A DNA stretch of 22,054 nucleotides from JBBIQS01 sp037442205 (GCA_037442205.1 JBBIQS010000113.1:1-22054); one strand, 5' to 3'. Counted from the first letter of the stretch, positions 14,866-21,717 are shown. Notes: generated by a model not told the origin, from the letters alone. Numbers and translations are program-made.

Positions 14866-16379
14866 GCGAGATCTCCCTGCTGGCGATGCCCAGCGGCCGG
14901 GCCCGCCCGCTCGACAAGGTGCCCCGGCTGTCGATGGCACAGCTGCGCCAGGCGGTGCTCGAGGCGCCTTCGCGCGAGCGGCGGGTGTCGGCGCTCTTCG
15001 GGCGGCCGGCGGGCGACAAGGTGGAGCTGATCCTGGTGCTGTCGGCGGACCAGGACGGCGTGGTCGAGGTGGGGCGCGCCGAGGTCGAGGGGCGCTCCTT
15101 CCCGTCGATGACCCCCGACTGCCCGCAGGTCCACCTCTTCGAGCGCGAGCTGGCCGAGCTGTGGGGGCTCAAGCCGGAGGGCCATCCCTGGCTCAAGCCG
15201 GTGCGCTTCCAGCGGCCGCTGCGCCCCGGGCCGGATCCCTTCGGCCGACCGGAGGGGAGCGCGCCGCAGGTCGGGGTCACCAACTTCTTCCGCGTCGAGG
15301 GCGAGGAGATCCACGAGGTGGCGGTGGGGCCGGTGCACGCCGGGGTGATCGAGCCCGGGCACTTCCGCTTCCAATGCCACGGCGAGCACGTCTTCCACCT
15401 GGAGATCTCGCTCGGCTACCAGCACCGCGGCATCGAGCGGGCGCTGCTCGGATCGCCCCGGCCGCTGCATCTGATGGAGTGCGCCGCCGGCGACACCACC
15501 ATCGGCCACGCCAGCGCCTACTGCCAGGCGCTGGAGGCGCTGGGCGGCGCCAAGGTGCCGGCGCGGGCCAGGGCGCTGCGCGGCATCGCGTTGGAGCTGG
15601 AGCGGCTGGCCAACCACACCGGCGATCTGGGCGCGCTGGCCGGCGACGTCGGCTACCTGCCCACCGCCTCGTTCTGCGGGCGACTGCGCGGCGACTTCCT
15701 CAACATGACCGCGCACCTGTGCGGCAACCGCTTCGGGCGCAGCCTGGTGGTGCCCGGCGGAGTGGACTTCGACGTCGACGAAGCGCGGATTGAGCAGCTG
15801 CTGACCCGGCTCGAGGCGGCCTGGCGCGACGTTTCCGGAGCGGTGGGGCTGTTGTGGACCTCGGCCTCGGTGCAGGCCCGCTTCGAGGAGACCGGGGCGG
15901 TGAGCACCAAGATCGCCGGCGAGCTCGGGCTGGTGGGGCCGGCGGCACGGGCCAGCGGGCTGCGGCGCGACGTGCGCAAGACGCACCCCAGCGGCATCTT
16001 CCAGTTCGCCCACATCCCGATCTCGCTAATGCACGCCGGCGACGTCTTCTCCCGGGCCTACGTCCGCGCGCTGGAGATCGAGCGGTCGGTGGCCTTCATC
16101 CGCAACCAGCTCAAGGAGTTGCCCAAGGGTCCGGCCAAGGAGAAGTGCCCGCCGCCGGCGCCGAACCTGCTGTGCGTTTCGCTGGTCGAGGGCTGGCGCG
16201 GCGAGATCTGCCATGTGGCCCTGACCGGCGAGGACGGCAAGCTCGCCAGCTACAAGGTGGTGGACCCCTCGTTCCACAACTGGACCGGCCTGGCGATGGC
16301 CCTGCGCGACCAGCAGATCTCCGACTTCCCGCTGTGCAACAAGAGCTTCAACCTGTCCTACTGCGGATACGACCTCTGA
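14862..16379 (+). CDS. HyfG-like NuoC-NuoD fusion lacking NiFe ligands (Ehr type)
   Basis: This is a 505-residue large subunit. Residues ~1-135 are NuoC/HycE-N-like (HLFERELAELWGLKPEGHPW); ~145-505 are the NuoD/NiFe large-subunit fold (VGPVHAGVIEPGHFRF, LGYQHRGIERAL). In true group-4 hydrogenases two CxxC pairs hold NiFe. Here the first site reads MEC207AAGDTTIGHASAYC; alignment on HAxAY puts Ala209 and Thr212 at the ligand positions. The second site, at the very C-terminus, reads CNKSFNLSYCGYDL; alignment to DPCxxCxxR puts Ser499 and Gly502 there. Cys207 and Cys501 are near but out of register. There is also no cleavable tail as in NiFe precursors. The protein thus belongs with the Ehr/complex-I-like group, and its substrate is unknown. 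ATG at 14862 overlaps the HyfF stop. Confidence 0.9.
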   Translation: MSEISLLAMPSGRARPLDKVPRLSMAQLRQAVLEAPSRERRVSALFGRPAGDKVELILVLSADQDGVVEVGRAEVEGRSFPSMTPDCPQVHLFERELAELWGLKPEGHPWLKPVRFQRPLRPGPDPFGRPEGSAPQVGVTNFFRVEGEEIHEVAVGPVHAGVIEPGHFRFQCHGEHVFHLEISLGYQHRGIERALLGSPRPLHLMECAAGDTTIGHASAYCQALEALGGAKVPARARALRGIALELERLANHTGDLGALAGDVGYLPTASFCGRLRGDFLNMTAHLCGNRFGRSLVVPGGVDFDVDEARIEQLLTRLEAAWRDVSGAVGLLWTSASVQARFEETGAVSTKIAGELGLVGPAARASGLRRDVRKTHPSGIFQFAHIPISLMHAGDVFSRAYVRALEIERSVAFIRNQLKELPKGPAKEKCPPPAPNLLCVSLVEGWRGEICHVALTGEDGKLASYKVVDPSFHNWTGLAMALRDQQISDFPLCNKSFNLSYCGYDL

Positions 16380-16392
16380 GAGTGAGCCATCC

Positions 16393-17160
16393 ATGTTCCG
16401 AGCGATCTATGCACGGCTGAAGCAGGGACATCGGACCGCGCGCTATCCCAAGGAGGCGCCGGCGCTTCCCGACCGCTTCCGCGGCCCGCCGGCCATCGAT
16501 CTGGCCAAGTGCCCCGCCGGCTGCCAGAGCTGCGCCGAGTCGTGCGGCACCGGGGCGATCGATCTCAAGGCCCAGGCAGTCGATCTCGGCCGGTGCCTGT
16601 TCTGCACCGACTGCTCCAACGCCTGCCCGGCCGGCGCGGTGACCCTGGGCAAGGAGTACCGGCTGGCCACGCGCACGCGCGAGGGGCTGGTCTCGCACCA
16701 GGGGATGATCGAGCTGGCTCAGCCGCTGGAGAAGAGGCTGCGCTCGCTGTTCGGCCGCTCGCTCAAGCTGCGGCAGGTGAGCGCCGGCGGGTGCAACGCC
16801 TGCGAGGCCGACGTCAACGTGCTGTCGACGGTGGTCTTCGACCTGGGGCGCTTCGGCATCCAGGTGGTGGCCTCGCCGCGCCACGCCGACGGGCTTCTGA
16901 TCACCGGGCCGGTCACCGAGAACATGAAGCTGGCGCTGGAGAAGACCTACCAGGCCTGCTCGCCGCCGAGGATCGTGATCGCCGTCGGGGCCTGCGCCAT
17001 CGCCGGCGGGCCGTTCGCCGGGCATCCCGAGGTGCTGGGTGGGGCGGCCTCGGTGGTGCCGGTGGACCTGTTCATCCCCGGCTGCCCGCCGCACCCCTAC
17101 ACCATCCTCGACGGCCTGCTGCGGCTGACCGGCAAGCTCGAGGAGCGCGCGGCCTCATAG
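16393..17160 (+). CDS. Ferredoxin (2x4Fe4S) fused to HyfI/NuoB-like small subunit
   Basis: This 255-residue protein combines two subunits that are normally separate (HyfH and HyfI). Residues ~36-90 form a two-cluster ferredoxin. Its first set is C40-x3-C44-x2-C47-x3-C51, one residue longer than the classic spacing, and its second is C68-x2-C71-x2-C74-x3-C78-P. Residues ~125-245 are the NuoB/HyfI domain with C134-x2-C137 (GGCNACEADVN), C201 (VGACAIAGG) and C231 (IPGCPPHPYTILDGLL). These bind the cluster next to the large-subunit site. All cluster ligands are intact, so electrons should still flow. It is the last gene of the operon; the stop at 17158-17160 is followed by a small hairpin. Confidence 0.92.
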   Translation: MFRAIYARLKQGHRTARYPKEAPALPDRFRGPPAIDLAKCPAGCQSCAESCGTGAIDLKAQAVDLGRCLFCTDCSNACPAGAVTLGKEYRLATRTREGLVSHQGMIELAQPLEKRLRSLFGRSLKLRQVSAGGCNACEADVNVLSTVVFDLGRFGIQVVASPRHADGLLITGPVTENMKLALEKTYQACSPPRIVIAVGACAIAGGPFAGHPEVLGGAASVVPVDLFIPGCPPHPYTILDGLLRLTGKLEERAAS

Positions 17161-17177
17161 CGGTCGGGCCTACCGCT
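17159..17177 (+). terminator. Small hairpin at end of hyf-like operon
   Basis: AGCGGT (17159-17164) pairs with ACCGCT (17172-17177) around a 7-nt loop, overlapping the stop codon. No T-run follows, so termination here is uncertain. The repeat array downstream offers more hairpins. Confidence 0.3.
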
Positions 17178-17215
17178 CCCCGCGGACCCAAAGTTTCAAC
17201 CCCTGGGGCGAGACA

Positions 17216-17437
17216 GGCGTTGCACGGCGTGCAACGGCCAAATCCAGGGCGAAAACGGCGTTGCAGGGCGTGCAACGGCCAAATCCGGGGCGAAACCGGC
17301 GTTGCAGGGCGTGTAACGGCCAAATCCGGGGCGAAAACGGCGTTGCACGGCGTGTAACGGCCAAATCCGAGGCGAAAACGGCGTTGCACGGCGTGTAACG
17401 GCCAAATCCGAGGCGAAAACGGCGTTGCACGGCATGC
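17216..17437. repeat. 41-bp tandem repeats, five full units and one partial
   Basis: Five exact-length units begin at 17216, 17257, 17298, 17339 and 17380, and a sixth partial unit begins at 17421. A degraded unit may precede (17196-17215). Each unit is GGC, then an inverted repeat of type GTTGCACGGCGTGCAAC, then GGCCAAATCC and a [GA][GA]GGCGAAAAC tail. Units 4 and 5 are identical. Unit 1 has perfect 7-bp arms. Units 3-5 carry GTGTAAC, which in RNA keeps pairing as a G-U wobble. Units 2 and 3 have C to G at the arm tip. Both halves of the unit are conserved, so it is not a CRISPR. The array lies between the hyf-like operon and the ECF sigma gene. Confidence 0.9.
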
Positions 17438-17546
17438 AAGGCGAAGTTTGCCGCGCTTTCCCCTGGCTCTCGAAGACCGCGGTACGTTTCGTGTCCGCTT
17501 TCGCGGGCCCCCGGCGTCTTAGCGGGCGAAACGAGGTCTTGAGCGG
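17438..17546 (+). promoter_or_regulatory. Upstream region of the ECF sigma operon with alternative stems
   Basis: With the repeats this completes the 386-nt gap before the sigma gene. CCGC/GCGG (17495-17506) forms a short local hairpin. CGTTTCG (17485-17491) is complementary to CGAAACG (17527-17533), and CCGCT (17495-17499) can instead pair with AGCGG (17521-17525). The longer stem reaches GAGG (17533-17536), the likely ribosome site. No confident promoter box was recognised. Confidence 0.35.
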
Positions 17547-18041
17547 GTGGAACCGAACCTGGATGCCGCCTTCCGGCGCTACTTCCCGACGATTCGGGAG
17601 AAGTGCGCCCGCATGCTCAACGACCCGGTGGAGGCGCAGGACGTGGCTCAGGAGACTTTCATCCGGCTGTGGCGCTCGTCGATCGCCCGCGACGACGCTC
17701 CTCGCGTCACGGGTTGGATCTACGCCACCGCCACCCGGCTCGCCATCGACCTGATGCGACGGCGGCGCCGGCAGGGCGCGCCCGTCGCCGAGCCCCCCGA
17801 GCTGCCGGACGGCGCCGATCTCGAGCGGGCGGTGGCCTTCCGGCAGCAGCTGGACCGGCTGGCGCGGCGCGTCCCAGCCCGGGAGCTGGAGCTGGCGATT
17901 CTCGAGCGCGTGGACGGGCTGACCCAGGCCGAGATCGCCGCGGTGTCCGGCATCTCCGACCGGACCGTCCGGCGCGTGCTCACCCGCTTCGACGAGCGCG
18001 TGCGCCGACTGCTCGAGAGCGAGGCCAACCGTGTCCCCTGA
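17547..18041 (+). CDS. ECF-type RNA polymerase sigma factor
   Basis: This is a 164-residue sigma factor with only regions 2 and 4. Region 2 covers residues ~8-75, with DPVEAQDVAQETFIRLWRSS (core-binding helix) and GWIYATATRLAIDLMRRRRR (-10 recognition helix). Region 4 covers ~105-157, with LELAILERVDGLTQAEIAAV and SGISDRTVRRVLTR (-35 recognition helix-turn-helix). It would direct RNA polymerase to a small regulon when released by its anti-sigma partner. Start: GTG at 17547, with GAGG 10 nt upstream, is the only start that gives the whole region 2; spacing is long, so translation may be weak. The gene overlaps the anti-sigma gene by 11 nt. Confidence 0.92.
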   Translation: MEPNLDAAFRRYFPTIREKCARMLNDPVEAQDVAQETFIRLWRSSIARDDAPRVTGWIYATATRLAIDLMRRRRRQGAPVAEPPELPDGADLERAVAFRQQLDRLARRVPARELELAILERVDGLTQAEIAAVSGISDRTVRRVLTRFDERVRRLLESEANRVP

Positions 18042-18669
18042 GCGCCATCCGTCGTTCCTGCAGCTCGACCGGCTCGCCGCCGGCGCCGGTTCCTCCGAGG
18101 TCGAGGCCCACGTCGGCGGCTGCCCGCGGTGCTCGGGCCACCTGCAGCGCCTGTCCGAGCCGGTGGGCGTCCCCCCGTGGGCGCGCGCGCTCGAGAAGCC
18201 GCCGCGCTCCCGCTGGCAACTGTTGGCCCTCGCCGGACCGGCGCTCGCCTGTGCCGCCGCGCTGCTGCTCGTGCTGCGCTCCCCGCCCGAGCTGCGCGAG
18301 AAAGGCGCGCCGGCGGTGGCGGTGTACGTGGAGCATTCCGGCGCGGTCTCGCTCTGGGACGGGCACCGAGCGGTCTCTCCCGGCGATCGCATCCGGCTCG
18401 AGATCAGCGCCGAGGGGCTGACGCACGTCGCCGTCGCCAGCCAGGGCGCGCAGGGCCGCTGGCAGAGGGTCTTCGCCGGCGAATCGCCCAAGATGGGCCC
18501 GCTGCCTCAGAGCTGGCGGCTGGACGAGGCTCCGGGGCCGGAGGTGCTGGGCATCGCGCTCAGCCGCGGCGAGCTCGACGAACGACGTCTCTCCGAGGTC
18601 CTGCGCGCAGCCACCCGCGACGCGCAGGTGTGGACCACCATTCTGACCTTGCCCAAGGAGTCTCGATGA
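18031..18669 (+). CDS. Membrane anti-sigma factor with periplasmic domain
   Basis: This 212-residue protein overlaps the sigma gene by 11 nt and starts with GTG. Residues 1-40 contain H27-x3-C31-x2-C34 (EVEAHVGGCPRCSGHL), the core of a zinc-binding anti-sigma domain. One membrane helix spans ~62-83 (WQLLALAGPALACAAALLLV). The outer ~125 residues (VYVEHSGAVSLWDGHRAVSP, GDRIRLEISAEGLTHVAVAS) look like a beta-rich sensor similar to DUF4384-type domains, which often accompany caspase-like proteins. It would hold the sigma factor at the inner membrane until a periplasmic signal acts. The stop overlaps the ATG of the caspase-like gene, so all three are likely translated together. Confidence 0.85.
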   Translation: MSPERHPSFLQLDRLAAGAGSSEVEAHVGGCPRCSGHLQRLSEPVGVPPWARALEKPPRSRWQLLALAGPALACAAALLLVLRSPPELREKGAPAVAVYVEHSGAVSLWDGHRAVSPGDRIRLEISAEGLTHVAVASQGAQGRWQRVFAGESPKMGPLPQSWRLDEAPGPEVLGIALSRGELDERRLSEVLRAATRDAQVWTTILTLPKESR

Positions 18670-20390
18670 ATCCCGCGGTTGCCGCGGTGCTCGCGGCCAT
18701 GCTCTCCGCCGCGCCCGTGGCCCCGCGCCGCCTGGCGGTGGTCGTCGGTTCCAACAGCGCCTCGCCCGGCCGCGCCGCGCTCCACTTCGCCCACGACGAC
18801 GCCCGCGCCCTGGCCGAGGTCCTGGTCCGCACCGGGGAGTTCAGGCCGCAGGACGTCGCCGTCCTCCTCGATCCCAAGCCGGGGGCGGTGCTCGAGGCGC
18901 TCGATGCCGGGCTCAAGGCCGCGGCGAGCTCGGGGGCCGAGTCGCTGGTGCTCTTCTATTACTCGGGGCATGCCGACGCCGAGGCGCTCTACCCGGGCGG
19001 CGCCGCGCTGCCGCTGGAGAGCCTGCGCCAGCGGCTGGACAGTGCCTCGGCGACGGTACGAGTGGGCATCGTCGACGCCTGCCGCGGAGGGGGCTGGACG
19101 CACGCCAAGGGCCTGCAGCCCGCGCCGGCCTTCGAGGTGCGACCGCCGCTGACGCTCAAGAGCGAGGGCTCGGCGCTGCTCGCCTCCAGCTCGGGATTGG
19201 AGAGCGCCCACGAGTCGGAGTCGCTGCGCGGATCCTTCTTCACCCATCACCTGGTGGCCGGCCTGCGCGGGGCCGCCGACCGCAGCGGCGACGGAGAGGT
19301 CTCGCTCGGCGAGGCCTTCGCCTACGCCAAGGAATTGACCATCCGCGACACCAGCTTGCAGGCCGAGGCCCCGCAGCATCCGAGCTTCGACCTGAACCTG
19401 CGCGGCCGCAGCGACCTGCCGCTGTCGCGGGTGGCCGCCTCCGACAGCCTGCTGCACCTCGACCAGAGCCAGGGGCCGCTGCAGGTCATCGAGCTCTCCA
19501 GCGGGCTGATCGTCGCCGAGACGCAGGCCGGCGAGCTGGGGCTCAAGCTGGCGGTTCCGCCGGGGCGCTACCTGGTGCGCCGGCGCGACAGCGGCCAGAC
19601 CTTCGCCCGCGAGGTGACCGTGGCGGCCAACTCCACCGCCCAGGTGCGCGAGCAGAACCTGGAGCTGGTGGGGACCTCGGCGCTCGCGGTCAAGGGCTCC
19701 GAGCCGCCGGCGGGAACTCTCACCACCGTCGCGCGCGGGGAGATCGAGCTCAAGGCGATGGTCGGGGTGACGCATCCCGATCCGAGCGGGATCGAGAACC
19801 TGCCCGCGCACGTGCTCGAGCCGGCGACGCAGCTGGGTCTCTCGGTGGGGATCACCGACCGGCTGCAGTACGCCTTGCCGCTGGCGCTGGCCTACCGGTT
19901 CGGGGAGCGCGGCGCGGTCGAGGTGGTGCCGTGGGCGGGCGTGACCAACCTCGGGGTCGGATACAGCTCAGTCGAATCCTTCATGTTGGTCTATCGCATC
20001 GGCGGTGGCCTGGGCGCTCGCTTCTGGCTCGGGGACTCCCTGGCCATCAACGCGTCGGTCGCCGCGATCAGCTACGGCCTGTGGTCGGGAATCCGCACCA
20101 TCAAGCCGACGCTCTGGTATGCCGCTCCGGCGTTGGGGCTCTCGTACACGCTGCTCGACCTGGCCACGATCAACCTCAGCCTCGCCTCTTCGTGGCCGAT
20201 CTTCGGCGCCGGCGGCGACACGGTCGTCTCTTTCGGGGCCGTGCAGTCCTTGGGGCTGCGCCACCTGCCGCTCCTTCAGCTCCAGGTCAGCAAGACGCTG
20301 GCGCTGGATTTCGATCTCCAAATGGACGTCGGCCTGAGGACCGGCCACATCTCCGATACCTTTCTCGCCGGCGTCACCTGGACGTTCTGA
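18666..20390 (+). CDS. Exported caspase-like (C14) protein with possible beta-barrel C-terminus
   Basis: This is a 574-residue protein. A short signal-peptide-like start (MNPAVAAVLAAMLSAAPVAP) leads to a caspase-fold domain, residues ~20-255. It carries the catalytic dyad: His102 in LVLFYYSGHADAEAL and Cys139 in VGIVDACRGGGW. Residues ~285-350 look like a PEGA-type beta domain (VPPGRYLVRRRDSGQTFARE). Residues ~375-574 have repeated short amphipathic strands and end in FLAGVTWTF, a C-terminal Phe typical of outer-membrane barrels. It would be a cysteine protease displayed on or near the outer membrane; substrate unknown. ATG at 18666 has AAGGAG 5 nt upstream and overlaps the anti-sigma stop. 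The frame is open back to 18129, but that is a shadow. Confidence 0.87.
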   Translation: MNPAVAAVLAAMLSAAPVAPRRLAVVVGSNSASPGRAALHFAHDDARALAEVLVRTGEFRPQDVAVLLDPKPGAVLEALDAGLKAAASSGAESLVLFYYSGHADAEALYPGGAALPLESLRQRLDSASATVRVGIVDACRGGGWTHAKGLQPAPAFEVRPPLTLKSEGSALLASSSGLESAHESESLRGSFFTHHLVAGLRGAADRSGDGEVSLGEAFAYAKELTIRDTSLQAEAPQHPSFDLNLRGRSDLPLSRVAASDSLLHLDQSQGPLQVIELSSGLIVAETQAGELGLKLAVPPGRYLVRRRDSGQTFAREVTVAANSTAQVREQNLELVGTSALAVKGSEPPAGTLTTVARGEIELKAMVGVTHPDPSGIENLPAHVLEPATQLGLSVGITDRLQYALPLALAYRFGERGAVEVVPWAGVTNLGVGYSSVESFMLVYRIGGGLGARFWLGDSLAINASVAAISYGLWSGIRTIKPTLWYAAPALGLSYTLLDLATINLSLASSWPIFGAGGDTVVSFGAVQSLGLRHLPLLQLQVSKTLALDFDLQMDVGLRTGHISDTFLAGVTWTF

Positions 20391-20443
20391 GCGAACTTGG
20401 CCAGCCCGTCGGAGCGGGGCTTCGGAGCTACGCAGGTGTGGGC

Positions 20444-20665
20444 CTACCGATCCCCGGACAGCGACAGGCCCTGCTCGCGCAGAGCCTCCTTGAGGATCCG
20501 CAGCGCCTTGGGGCCGAAGCCGTGGAGCTCCATCAGCTCGTCCTCGCTGAAGCGCGGCAGCTCTTCGAGGCGAGTCACGCCGACCGAGGCCAGCGCGCGC
20601 TGCGCCGGCGCGCCAATGGCCGGCAATTCGATTTCCGACTCGGGCCTTCGCCTGGACTTCACCAT
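20444..20665 (-). CDS. Small protein resembling RNA polymerase alpha CTD
   Basis: This is a 73-residue basic protein. From residue ~14 it matches the helix-hairpin-helix fold of the alpha-subunit C-terminal domain (IGAPAQRALASVGVTRLEEL, then FSEDELMELHGFGPKALRIL and KEALREQGLSL). In alpha this domain binds UP-element DNA and activators. The whole domain is present without the rest of alpha; a basic tail MVKSRRRPE precedes it. It might compete with or supplement alpha at promoters, or be a simple HhH DNA-binding protein; this is inference. GGGAGG lies 5 nt before the ATG. The open frame upstream to 21553 is antisense to the next gene and is not coding. It is convergent with the caspase-like gene, 53 nt away. 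Confidence 0.82.
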   Translation of the reverse strand: MVKSRRRPESEIELPAIGAPAQRALASVGVTRLEELPRFSEDELMELHGFGPKALRILKEALREQGLSLSGDR

Positions 20666-20840
20666 GAGGGCCTCCCGGTAGATTGCGAGCGCATCGTTCG
20701 CGCATCCAGGACTAACCAGCGCCCGCGAGCAGCCGCCAACCCGATCTGGAAGTGCGGCTGCGGCGCCCCGTCCCCCATCGGGAAGACGGCGCCCCCCTCC
20801 CCGCCCCAGCAGCCGGTGGCTACGCTTCGCCCGAACCGGC

Positions 20841-20846
20841 CATAAA
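20841..20846 (+). promoter_or_regulatory. Possible -10 box CATAAA
   Basis: CATAAA lies 23 nt before the ATG of the Cys-rich protein gene, giving a leader of about 17 nt that contains the ribosome site. The -35 region (TGGCTA at 20817-20822, spacing 18) is weak. Confidence 0.3.
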
Positions 20847-20869
20847 CGGGCAAGGCAGCGAGGGGATTC

Positions 20870-21697
20870 ATGCGCAGATGGACGTTGGCAGTGGGACTTG
20901 CGGTCCTGGCAGTGGGCTTGGAGCGGTGCAGCAGCGGCGGCGGGGGCGGCGCCGACGCCGGCGCCGAGTTGGACGTCGGAGTCGCCGTCGACGCCGGGCA
21001 GGACGCCGGCCCCGGCGATGCCGCCGCCATCGACGGCTCGATCACCCCCACCGCCTGCACCCCGATCACCAACGAGGGCTGCGACGGCGGCAGCTGCTTC
21101 ACCCTGAGCATCGATCAGATGGGCAACATCCAATACGGCTGCGGCAAGCCCAACAGTGGCGGCGACTACGCCCCTTGCGTCAACTCGCTCAACTGCAAGG
21201 ACGGCTTCTCCTGCCTGCAGCTGGGCGACGACACCTCCAGGAGCTGCCACCAGTACTGCACCGCCTCCAGCGGCTGCCCCGGGGCCACCACCCAGCTGCC
21301 CGAGGCCTGCATCACCTACACCGGCTCGGCGACCGTCGGCTACTGCGTGCGGGTGACCGCCTGCAACATCTTCCTGCAGGACTGCCCGGGCACCGCCCAG
21401 GGCTGCTACCCGGTCTCCGGCGGCTACGGCTGCGTCCAGCCCGGCACCAGGGCCGACGGCGCCGCCTGCTCCTTCGACAACCAGTGCCTGCCGGGGTCGG
21501 CGTGCGTCAACCCGGCCAGCGCCGCCGACGCCGGCGGGGTCAGCCCCAGCCACATCTGCGCCAAGGTCTGCGACACCTCGCTGGCCGACGGCGGGGTGGA
21601 GGACGGCGGCGACGCCGGCGCCGGGCTGTGCCCGGCTGGGGTGAGCTGCATCGAGCTGGTCAACCCCGCCAAGCCCTACGGCTTCTGCCCCCCGTGA
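20870..21697 (+). CDS. Cys-rich exported protein with Gly/Asp/Ala linker
   Basis: This is a 275-residue exported protein. The signal segment MRRWTLAVGLAVLAVGLERC would place a lipid-attachment Cys at residue 20, but Arg at the position before it is unlike a normal lipobox (usually Gly or Ala). A poly-Gly and Asp/Ala spacer (~23-58) follows. The rest is very rich in Cys, in motifs such as NEGCDGGSCFTL, LNCKDGFSCLQLG and CPAGVSCIEL, so many disulfides are likely in the periplasm or outside. This type is common in myxobacteria as surface proteins without known function. The start has GAGGGG 4 nt before the ATG. A strong terminator hairpin follows the stop. Confidence 0.85.
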   Translation: MRRWTLAVGLAVLAVGLERCSSGGGGGADAGAELDVGVAVDAGQDAGPGDAAAIDGSITPTACTPITNEGCDGGSCFTLSIDQMGNIQYGCGKPNSGGDYAPCVNSLNCKDGFSCLQLGDDTSRSCHQYCTASSGCPGATTQLPEACITYTGSATVGYCVRVTACNIFLQDCPGTAQGCYPVSGGYGCVQPGTRADGAACSFDNQCLPGSACVNPASAADAGGVSPSHICAKVCDTSLADGGVEDGGDAGAGLCPAGVSCIELVNPAKPYGFCPP

Positions 21698-21717
21698 GCG
21701 GAGGCGACTGACGAGCA

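Noticed and set aside
7868..17160. Working NiFe hydrogenase-4 or formate hydrogenlyase
   Set aside because: The large subunit lacks the NiFe Cys ligands, and no formate dehydrogenase, hyp maturation gene or endopeptidase gene is in the window.
17196..17440. CRISPR array
   Set aside because: All 41 bp of each unit are conserved and no variable spacers exist; no cas gene is nearby.
17196..18491. Long reverse-strand open frame through the repeats
   Set aside because: The 41-bp period is not a multiple of three, so the repeats stay open in several frames. The rest is antisense to the sigma and anti-sigma genes, which have clear domains.
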